Assembly: GCA_002339085.1 (NCBI GenBank) | Contig: DDDX01000014.1 | Coordinates: forward strand, 1-12,922 | DNA from: Cellvibrionales bacterium UBA1969 | GTDB taxonomy: Bacteria; Pseudomonadota; Gammaproteobacteria; Pseudomonadales; UBA7434 | DNA: 12,922 bases | Direction: 5' to 3' | Shown here: positions 7,531-12,922 of the stretch, one piece after another | How the letters are laid out: each line of letters starts with the position of its first letter | How positions within the stretch are numbered: the stretch's first letter is position 1 | Translations under genes and position numbers: made by a program | The notes under the pieces: model-generated | What the model saw: the letters and a program-made list of their open reading frames with translations, nothing else | What the model was told of the DNA's origin: nothing | Database searches by the model: none

Positions 7531-7818
7531 ATGCTAAAAATCAATGAATATTTTGATGGCCAAGTGAAGTCGATTGGTTTTCAAGGCGATGAGTTACCCT
7601 CATCGGTTGGTGTTATGTCAGCTGGGGAATACCACTTTGACACCGCGCAATTTGAAACAATGACAGTCGTGAGTGGCGCGCTGACAGTGAAGCTGCCTGA
7701 CCAAGATAGCTGGCAAGAATTTAAAGCTGGCCAAAGCTTTACGGTTGCGGCCAATCAAGTGTTTGACTTAAAGGTTTCGCAGGCCAGCGCCTACCTCTGC
7801 ACTTATGAAGATAAGTAA
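7531..7818 (+). CDS. ppnP: Pyrimidine/purine nucleoside phosphorylase PpnP (YaiE, DUF1255)
   Basis: This small cupin-fold enzyme splits several nucleosides with phosphate into free base and ribose-1-phosphate. The 95 residues match the family length (E. coli 94). Family blocks read NEYFDGQVKSIGF (5-17), SVGVMSAGEYHFDTAQFETMTVVSGAL (25-51), and the C-terminal SAYLCTYED (86-94). The E. coli protein shares the NEYF-G-VKSIGF, SVGVM-GEY-F-T and EMTV-SGAL patterns closely. The gene is intact and may be read from the deaD transcript as well as by itself. It is followed by a 73-base AT-rich convergent gap before the end of hemY. Confidence 0.95.
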   Translation: MLKINEYFDGQVKSIGFQGDELPSSVGVMSAGEYHFDTAQFETMTVVSGALTVKLPDQDSWQEFKAGQSFTVAANQVFDLKVSQASAYLCTYEDK

Positions 7819-7891
7819 GCCAAATATCCTACGCATTTTATTTTTCTAGGCAGTTATTTTTTGGCGTTTATTAACCTAGGTATTTATCTTT

Positions 7892-9067
7892 CTAGATGTT
7901 TTTTTCCGGCAGCGCCTTGGCATAGGCTTCGCTACTTTTTTGGTACTGGCCTCGCTGAGCATAAAGTCGACCCAACCGCATGGCCGCTTCGGGGATCTGC
8001 TGTTGACTAAAACTACGCTTGAAAAACTCTTCTGCAGATTCAAGGTTGCCTAACGCAAGATGTATTTTACCAACCGCTAACAGTAGCACTGCATCACTAG
8101 CATGAGTTGGCAATAATTTCTCGAGTAAAGTTAGTTGCCGTTTCAACTTAGTCGACACAATATCACCGTATAAACTCACCAGCGCTATATGATAATGATG
8201 CTGGATTTTTTCAGCTAAAAGTTGTTCGGCATCATCATATAAATGTCGCAGAATTAACTGTTCAACATAGCAAATAACTAGCTGCTGATCTTTTTTATAG
8301 TTGTTGGGTAATTGCCGCCATTGCTCTAACAATTTTTTACAGTCCGGCAGTGATGCCGCGCGCTTTAATTTCTCACAACAAGCCTGCCTTGCTAGCTTAA
8401 GTAATTCATCGGCGCTGAAGCGGTCAACATTCTTTAAGCTTGGCAGTAACGCTAACACTTGATCCCAATCATTTAGCTGACAATAGACTCGTAGCAGTAA
8501 GCGCAATACTTCGGGATGCTTATGTTTTATCTTCTTAACCCGTATCAGGGTCGCTAAGGCCTGTTCGAATTGATTATTTTGAATTTGCAACTCAGCCTGA
8601 GTCAAGCCAATGGCAACATCCGCGCCCTTTGTCGATAGTTCCGCTTGTTTCAAAAATCCATCGACCGCTTTACTGTCGCCAGCACCTGAACTGGCTCGAG
8701 CAGCAAATAAATAATTAATTAAAGGGGTTGGTGAGTTACCCGCCGAACGGGCCAGCGTCTTCCTGGCAAAGTCCCAGCGGCCTTCAACAAAAGCAATTAA
8801 GCCCTGCGTGGTTCGATTCATGCTGCGCTGTTTACGAGCCCAACTCACCAAACCGTGTTGACCGCCAAATACAGCACGTATGATTCTGAGTAATACAAAC
8901 AAAGCCACGAACAGTAATATATTCAGCATCGATGCTACCAGCAGACTCATTTCTATTTGCTTATTGGCCATAGCTATTAACAAATAGCCACCGCCGTCAT
9001 CGAGTTGCGAAAACAGTAGGCTGGTGGCCAGCAAACTGACCAATAGTAACAAAAACCAGCGACGCAT
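7892..9067 (-). CDS. hemY: HemY, inner-membrane TPR protein of the hem operon
   Basis: HemY is the last gene of the proteobacterial hemCDXY cluster. It is a membrane-anchored tetratricopeptide protein whose biochemical role in heme formation is not settled; it should not be confused with the Gram-positive protoporphyrinogen oxidase also called HemY. The 391 residues match the family (E. coli about 398). Two hydrophobic segments (about 4-20 and 40-64) form the N-terminal hairpin, with IRAVFGGQHGLVSWARKQRS just after. Cytoplasm- or periplasm-exposed TPR-like helices follow (about 95-390), clearest in AVGKIHLALGNLESAEEFFK and LGRLYAQRGQYQKSSEAYAKAL near the end. Its ATG shares one base with the hemX stop (TAATG), showing tight coupling. 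No clear terminator follows the TAG at 7892-7894; the downstream gap is only AT-rich. Confidence 0.92.
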   Translation of the reverse strand: MRRWFLLLLVSLLATSLLFSQLDDGGGYLLIAMANKQIEMSLLVASMLNILLFVALFVLLRIIRAVFGGQHGLVSWARKQRSMNRTTQGLIAFVEGRWDFARKTLARSAGNSPTPLINYLFAARASSGAGDSKAVDGFLKQAELSTKGADVAIGLTQAELQIQNNQFEQALATLIRVKKIKHKHPEVLRLLLRVYCQLNDWDQVLALLPSLKNVDRFSADELLKLARQACCEKLKRAASLPDCKKLLEQWRQLPNNYKKDQQLVICYVEQLILRHLYDDAEQLLAEKIQHHYHIALVSLYGDIVSTKLKRQLTLLEKLLPTHASDAVLLLAVGKIHLALGNLESAEEFFKRSFSQQQIPEAAMRLGRLYAQRGQYQKSSEAYAKALPEKNI

Positions 9068-10266
9068 TATCGTTTACCTGCGCTGGCGGGTGATTTTTCT
9101 GCCGTCTTGCTACTCGACTGGATAGCTGAATTTTTGGTGGATAGTTTAACCGCGAGCTGGCGCTGCTTGTGCGTTTTCTTAAGTGCTATTAGCGACTGCT
9201 CAACACCGGGTAATGCACGACTAATGTCATGCTTCATGAGTTGCTCGAGCTCAACCACGATCGCGCTGATCGACGCATCGTCTGCTGCAAAATACTTATT
9301 CAACCATTGCACGGCTTGAGATAAGCTGTGTTGGTAGCTCGGCTGCCGGCTATCAATTAATGCCAACTGGGCTTGATTGATCAACAGACGTAAATTACTG
9401 CGTAGATAATAATGCTGCTCGGGCGGCAGTAAAGGTTTGACCGGTTCAGTACTGGAATGCACCACCACTAAAGTTTTTAATTCCTGCCATGTCTGCCACG
9501 CGAGTTGCTGCAGCGAAGCCATCACTGGCATTGCTTCATCACTGGCTGGCGGTTCGACAGGGGTTATTACGCTTGTTCGCTCAAGCCGACTACGCAACAG
9601 CGGTAAGGCTTCAATCTTTGCGTTAATAGCTGCCAACCTTAAAAACAGGCCATCGACATCTAACTGGTCAATGCTGGCAATCGCTAAACGATCAGCGGCA
9701 ATCGCGGCACGTAAATCAAGCCAACTGGGATCGGCTAGCGAGACAAGAATAGCATCGGAGTTAGCCAGTAAATTCAGCGCCGTGCGGCCATCTTTTGCAA
9801 TTAATAAACGTTGGCTCGCCAAGCGCAATAGATACTCGACTTCGGCTATCTGCCAATCGTCAGTGGTGGTATTGGCGACCAAGCCCAAGCGCCGACTATT
9901 GGAAGCCAATCGCTGGTTAATCTCCTTGATGGCCGTATTGTGAAGCGCGGTTGCTTGCTGTTGATTTTTTTGACCCGCCATAAGGCTTTTATCTACTCTA
10001 TCTAGGCGTTTATTTACTGTAGACAAAGACAGTTTAGCTGCTTGGCTATCACTGCTAATTTGACTTAGCATGGGTTGTTGATGCCACTGCACCCAAGTAC
10101 TGTAGCCCGACGCAAACAAGGCAATAATAGCAATAATGACGGCAACAACAGCGGTTCGATTCGAAACTGATTTGGCAGCTGTATCGGCGGAAACAAACGT
10201 TTGCTGATCGACAATCGTCGCATCTTCAATCTCATCGTGGTGGTCGGTAGTATGCTGCTTACTCAT
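9067..10266 (-). CDS. hemX: HemX, membrane-anchored hem operon protein
   Basis: This 399-residue protein belongs to the HemX family, often annotated as uroporphyrinogen-III C-methyltransferase. I see no SAM-binding signature of that enzyme class, so the catalytic label should not be transferred. Its visible plan is an acidic N-terminal tail (1-35), a single membrane segment (about 38-58, AVVAVIIAIIALFASGYSTW), a coiled-coil-like stretch (about 65-130), and a helical domain with the family's DDWQIAEVEYLLRLASQRLLI block and PSWLDLRAAIAADRLAI. The C-terminus is Lys/Ser-rich. AGGA lies 8 bases upstream of ATG 10266. It begins after a 129-base gap behind hemD, unlike the other overlapping junctions in this cluster, and overlaps hemY by one base. 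Confidence 0.9.
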   Translation of the reverse strand: MSKQHTTDHHDEIEDATIVDQQTFVSADTAAKSVSNRTAVVAVIIAIIALFASGYSTWVQWHQQPMLSQISSDSQAAKLSLSTVNKRLDRVDKSLMAGQKNQQQATALHNTAIKEINQRLASNSRRLGLVANTTTDDWQIAEVEYLLRLASQRLLIAKDGRTALNLLANSDAILVSLADPSWLDLRAAIAADRLAIASIDQLDVDGLFLRLAAINAKIEALPLLRSRLERTSVITPVEPPASDEAMPVMASLQQLAWQTWQELKTLVVVHSSTEPVKPLLPPEQHYYLRSNLRLLINQAQLALIDSRQPSYQHSLSQAVQWLNKYFAADDASISAIVVELEQLMKHDISRALPGVEQSLIALKKTHKQRQLAVKLSTKNSAIQSSSKTAEKSPASAGKR

Positions 10267-10357
10267 TGCATGATTCCTGCTTTATCGTTGGCCAAGCTTA
10301 TCAGGCCCATCGAATTATGCGACTAATGTAGGGGTTTAAGATGCGGTGCTAAACTAC

Positions 10358-10397
10358 AATGCTAAGCTAAAATAAAAAAACTAAGCCCGCTAGCATT
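10358..10397 (-). repeat. Imperfect inverted repeat at the hemD-hemX junction
   Basis: On the minus strand, AATGCTAGC (10397-10389, overlapping the hemD stop codon) can pair with GCTTAGCATT (10367-10358) with one bulged T, around an A/T-rich loop containing seven consecutive T. A CATAAT hexamer further along is a possible weak -10 for hemX. The structure may act as an mRNA processing or partial termination site between hemCD and hemXY. The assignment is tentative. Confidence 0.3.
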
Positions 10398-11196
10398 ACA
10401 CCACTATATGCGCTTGTAAAGCCTCTAAAAAACCCTCTGCGCTGGCGCTGGCTGCGAGATGAATTTGATTAAATCCTGCCGCCTGTGCCAGATCATAAAT
10501 ACGCTTTGATGGCACCACCACGGCTATATCAAAAATACAATTTGGTAGCTGGCCGTCTTGTATATGATGACAAAAATTACTTAAGGTTTCACCGCTGGCG
10601 AATAATATCGCGGCTACTGGCTGGCCGCCATCGGCTAAGCCACAACTGTCGATCACCGTCGAAGCATCATAGGCCGGCTGATGGCGCTGATACAGCTCGC
10701 AGTAATTGATCATAGCGCCGCGTGCTTGTAATTGTTCAGCCAGTAATTCGCGACCGCCACGGCCACGAAAAATCATAACCTTCTGTCCGGCTATCGACTG
10801 CAGTGCAGCTTTCGCCAGCAAACCCTCACTGGTGGGCGGCTGATGCAGATCCATCAGCTCGCTGTCGTGGTATTGTGGCCAACCTTGATTCTCAATCGCC
10901 TTAGCAGTGGTGGCACCAATTGCCATGCAAGGCAACTGTGAAGGCCAAGCCAAGGATAAAGCGGCGAGCTTTTCTGCGGCAAACCGCACCGCATTGCTAC
11001 TGATAAAAATAGCCAGGTGTTGCTCGGCTAGCCGCGACAGCTGCAGCTCAATCGCCTGCTCATCAGCGGGCTCATGCAAAGCTGATAACTCCAACATGGG
11101 CAGACATTGGCTGTCAATTTGTGCTTGCGCTAATACCTCAATCAGTCGATCTCGCTGACCTTCCGGTCGCGTGACCAATACTCGCACCTTACTCAT
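10396..11196 (-). CDS. hemD: Uroporphyrinogen-III synthase HemD
   Basis: HemD closes and rearranges hydroxymethylbilane to uroporphyrinogen III, the branch point for heme, siroheme and cobalamin. From ATG 11196 it has 266 residues (E. coli 246). Visible family features are VRVLVTRPEGQRDRLIEVLA (4-23), LAIFISSNAVRFAA (61-74), CMAIGATTAKAI (90-101), KVMIFRGRGGRELLAEQLQARGA (139-161), YCELYQR (165-171) and AAILFASGETLSNF (195-208), in the two-lobed order of the fold. The frame also extends to an ATG at 11247 inside hemC. That would add 17 residues with no family counterpart, whereas the chosen start gives an 8-base overlap with the hemC stop (ATGAGTAA), typical of translational coupling. No strong SD is visible, consistent with coupling. 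Confidence 0.94.
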   Translation of the reverse strand: MSKVRVLVTRPEGQRDRLIEVLAQAQIDSQCLPMLELSALHEPADEQAIELQLSRLAEQHLAIFISSNAVRFAAEKLAALSLAWPSQLPCMAIGATTAKAIENQGWPQYHDSELMDLHQPPTSEGLLAKAALQSIAGQKVMIFRGRGGRELLAEQLQARGAMINYCELYQRHQPAYDASTVIDSCGLADGGQPVAAILFASGETLSNFCHHIQDGQLPNCIFDIAVVVPSKRIYDLAQAAGFNQIHLAASASAEGFLEALQAHIVV

Positions 11197-12187
11197 CGAC
11201 TTGGTCCAATAAAGCTTGCGCCCCACGAGCCAGTAGCTGATCCGCAACCGTTTCGCCTAATTGTTCTGCTTTTAGAAGAGCCTGTGCCGGTTCAAGGGGC
11301 AGAAAGTGTTCGATATAACCGGACTCAATCAATAATTGTGAGCCATTCACTGCACCGACTCGGCCCTCTAAATGCAAGCGATCGCCCGCTTGGTTTAACT
11401 GCGCAAAGCCGGCAATGGGTACCTGACAGCCACCGTTTAAGCGTCGATTCATCGCCCGCTCTGCGGTGACAGAAAGTGCCGAAATTGTGTCATTTAAGGG
11501 ACGAATCAACGCCTGCGTGTCGGTATCATCGTCGCGGCATTCAATCGATAATGCCCCTTGAGCAACGGCCGGCAACATCCAATCCACAGGCAGGTGGAAA
11601 TTGATACGGTCAGCGAATCCTAGCCGAACTAAGCCCGCGGCGGCGAGTATAATAGCGTCGAATTCACCGTTATCGAGCTTGGCTAAGCGACTATTTACAT
11701 TGCCACGCAGCGCCTTAAACTGTAGATCAGGGCGGCGCTGTTGCAACTGACATTGGCGGCGTAAACTGGACGTGCCTATGGTATAATATTCAGGCAAATC
11801 AGTTATTTTAGTGATAGTGTGTAATAACTTACTATCTTGGATACTCGGCAATACCAAGGCGTCAAAGGGGTCTTCTCGCTGACATATAACTGGCAACACC
11901 AACCCCGCTGGCAGTTGCATCGGAACGTCTTTCGTCGAGTGCACGGCAATATCGGCGCGACCGTCAAGCAAGGCTGTTTCTAGCTCTTTCACGAACAAGC
12001 CTTTACCACCCACTTTGGCTAACGGCGCATCAAGAATCTTATCGCCGCGGCTACTCATGGTTAATAGCTCAACCGAGAGCTTTGGATGCAGGGCCAGCAG
12101 TCGATCACGAATATGCTCTGCCTGCCAAATCGCTAAGGGGCTTTTACGCGTCGCAATGGTAAGGGTTTTCGCGCGGGACTGACTCAT
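11189..12187 (-). CDS. hemC: Porphobilinogen deaminase (hydroxymethylbilane synthase) HemC
   Basis: HemC joins four porphobilinogens into hydroxymethylbilane. From ATG 12187 the protein has 332 residues (E. coli 313). Hallmarks are LTIATRKSPLAIWQAEHI (9-26), RGDKILDAPLAKVGGKGLFVKELE (47-70), DIAVHSTKDVP (79-89; Asp87 is the catalytic aspartate), IGTSSLRRQCQL (137-148), LRGNVNSRLAKLDNGEFDAIILA (160-182), and AERAMNRRLNGGCQVPI (242-258), where Cys254 attaches the dipyrromethane cofactor. A further ATG at 12199 is in frame, adding only MRDC. The chosen start has GAGAG 5 bases upstream, while 12199 has only AAGA very close. The stop overlaps hemD by 8 bases. It is divergent from argH, and its leader holds the inverted repeat at 12212-12234. 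The protein end (336 vs 332 residues) is the only uncertainty. Confidence 0.95.
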   Translation of the reverse strand: MSQSRAKTLTIATRKSPLAIWQAEHIRDRLLALHPKLSVELLTMSSRGDKILDAPLAKVGGKGLFVKELETALLDGRADIAVHSTKDVPMQLPAGLVLPVICQREDPFDALVLPSIQDSKLLHTITKITDLPEYYTIGTSSLRRQCQLQQRRPDLQFKALRGNVNSRLAKLDNGEFDAIILAAAGLVRLGFADRINFHLPVDWMLPAVAQGALSIECRDDDTDTQALIRPLNDTISALSVTAERAMNRRLNGGCQVPIAGFAQLNQAGDRLHLEGRVGAVNGSQLLIESGYIEHFLPLEPAQALLKAEQLGETVADQLLARGAQALLDQVDE

Positions 12188-12211
12188 GCAATCTCTCATT
12201 GGTCTTAATGG

Positions 12212-12234
12212 CGTTTGTTAACTCACAACAAACG
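12212..12234. repeat. Perfect 8-bp inverted repeat in the hemC leader
   Basis: CGTTTGTT (12212-12219) and AACAAACG (12227-12234) are exact reverse complements separated by 7 bases. The near arm lies 25 bases upstream of the hemC ATG at 12187. It could be an RNA hairpin near the ribosome-binding site or a protein-binding operator. A shorter palindrome, CTTATGATAAG (12241-12251), lies next to it and contains, on the minus strand, a -10-like TATCAT. No known regulator consensus is recognised. Confidence 0.45.
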
Positions 12235-12359
12235 GATTCACTTATGATAAGCAAAACTGCTAGTAAAGTCGTATACAAACAGCGCGCAATTTGCCCATAA
12301 GCGCCGAATTAAACCCTTTGTTACTCCGCTAGGTTGTTAGTGGAGGTTATTATTTAATC

Positions 12360-12390
12360 AAAAAAAGGCGGAGCTATCGCTCGTGCCGCC
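12360..12390 (-). terminator. Orphan rho-independent terminator, minus strand
   Basis: Read on the minus strand the order is GGCG, a 4-base bulge GCAC, GAGC, tetraloop GATA, GCTC, CGCC, then seven T. This is the form of an intrinsic terminator (8 paired bases plus a U-tract). There is no T-run on the plus side, so it acts on leftward transcripts only. No annotated minus-strand gene lies upstream of it in the window; hemC begins about 170 bases downstream. It must therefore end an unannotated short RNA or attenuate a long hemC leader. Confidence 0.6.
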
Positions 12391-12533
12391 CTAAACACTT
12401 GAGATTTACCTTTGATCGCCTCATAAGGCCATCAATGACGGTAATCTTTCGACCTCTGGCCTGTGGTGATAGTGGCTTGATTTCCCATAAGATATACTCA
12501 ATGCTGATCTTTTTAGGGTAATGGTTAACGACT

Positions 12534-12922
12534 ATGAGTGCAGATAAGCCCAACAATAATGGCGAACAAAAAACAACCCGCAATAGCCTCTGGGGCGGCC
12601 GTTTTCAGGAACCCACCGATGCCTTTGTCGAGCGGTTTACCGCCTCGGTCAACTTTGATCAACGCCTTTATCGGCATGACATTCAAGGTTCTATTGCGCA
12701 CGCCACCATGCTAAGCGCTGTCGGTGTACTAAAAGCCAGCGAGGCCGAGCAGATTATTGCCGGCTTAGAAGCTATTAGCGACGACATTAGCGCGGGGGAT
12801 TTTGACTGGTCGGTAGCGCGCGAAGACGTACATATGAATGTTGAAGCAGCACTGACTGAAAAAATTGGCAGTGTTGGTAAAAAACTGCATACCGGCCGCT
12901 CGCGCAACGATCAAGTTGCCAC
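12534..12922 (+). CDS. argH: Argininosuccinate lyase ArgH (3' end beyond the window)
   Basis: ArgH splits argininosuccinate into arginine and fumarate, the last step of arginine synthesis. The visible 129 residues carry the family N-terminus: SLWGGRFQEPTDAFVERFTASVNFDQRL (18-45), DIQGSIAHATML (49-60), EDVHMNVEAALTEKIG (97-112) and the conserved TGRSRNDQVA (120-129). This is an intact start of a protein usually about 460 residues long. ATG 12534 is the only plausible start, as an in-frame TAA lies at 12519-12521. The SD is weak. An out-of-frame ATG at 12521 opens only eight codons and is probably meaningless. It is divergent from hemC. Confidence 0.96.
   Translation, partial: MSADKPNNNGEQKTTRNSLWGGRFQEPTDAFVERFTASVNFDQRLYRHDIQGSIAHATMLSAVGVLKASEAEQIIAGLEAISDDISAGDFDWSVAREDVHMNVEAALTEKIGSVGKKLHTGRSRNDQVA

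Larger units (their letters stand above)
12200..12533. other. Divergent hemC-argH intergenic region, non-coding
   Basis: No credible gene is seen here. It holds, from the hemC side: the 8-bp inverted repeat, the palindrome with TATCAT (possible hemC -10, 12243-12248, with weak ACGACT -35), the minus-strand terminator at 12360-12390, a 5-bp pairing GGCCA/TGGCC across about 12427-12461, and near argH the plus-strand -10-like TATACT (12493-12498) without a good -35. It is unusually long for this compact region, and the algZ/algR pair found between argH and hemC in Pseudomonas is absent. Confidence 0.6.

Noticed and set aside
7819..7891. AT-rich gap between ppnP and hemY with CTAGG/CCTAG repeats, checked as a bidirectional terminator
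   Set aside because: The best pairing is only 5 bp with a loop of about 24 bases; not convincing.
9437..9943. 168-codon plus-strand frame inside hemX
   Set aside because: Antisense shadow of a well-supported gene; composition follows the complementary codons and no family pattern is seen.
11197..11247. Longer hemD start at ATG 11247
   Set aside because: It overlaps hemC by 59 bases and adds residues not seen in the family; the 8-base overlap at 11196 is the usual coupling.
12374..12583. Minus-strand 69-codon frame with a hydrophobic start, ending in the orphan terminator
   Set aside because: It starts at TTG inside argH on the opposite strand, has no SD, and resembles no family. The terminator is better explained by an RNA; kept only as a remark in that finding.

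Overview
This is a housekeeping stretch of a gammaproteobacterial chromosome. All the main genes are intact and recognisable apart from the two cut by the window edges. Three things point to a gammaproteobacterium: the linkage tsaE-amiB-mutL with a divergent queG, the hemC-hemD-hemX-hemY cluster next to argH, and a PpnP (YaiE-type) protein. Having argH beside the hem cluster recalls Pseudomonas and marine Cellvibrionales-type bacteria more than enterobacteria, where cyaA lies next to hemC. That placement is inferred from gene order, not from a database match.

Layout. Positions 1-3145 (minus strand) hold tsaE, amiB and the N-terminal two-thirds of mutL, read leftward as one probable operon for tRNA t6A modification, cell-wall splitting and mismatch repair. 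The divergent region 3146-3248 separates this from queG (plus, 3249-4376), which carries out the last step of queuosine synthesis. Next come a luciferase-like flavin/F420 oxidoreductase (4518-5405), a strong inverted repeat that probably ends its transcript, and deaD (5642-7486), a DEAD-box RNA helicase whose start overlaps the stop of a 33-codon upstream reading frame. ppnP (7531-7818) follows with a near-perfect Shine-Dalgarno sequence. Positions 7892-12187 (minus) hold the tetrapyrrole cluster hemC-hemD-hemX-hemY: HemC and HemD make uroporphyrinogen III, and HemX and HemY are membrane-anchored accessory proteins. argH (plus, from 12534, cut by the window end) is divergent from hemC.

I found no mobile element, CRISPR array, tRNA, rRNA or toxin/defence system. 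The least-explained parts are non-coding: an orphan minus-strand rho-independent terminator in the 350-base argH-hemC gap, which implies an unannotated short RNA or an attenuated hemC leader; a perfect 8-bp inverted repeat just upstream of hemC; the small frame coupled to deaD; and a 13-base palindrome between tsaE and queG. The start codons of amiB, hemD and hemC have been placed downstream of the longest possible frame, for the reasons given in each entry.
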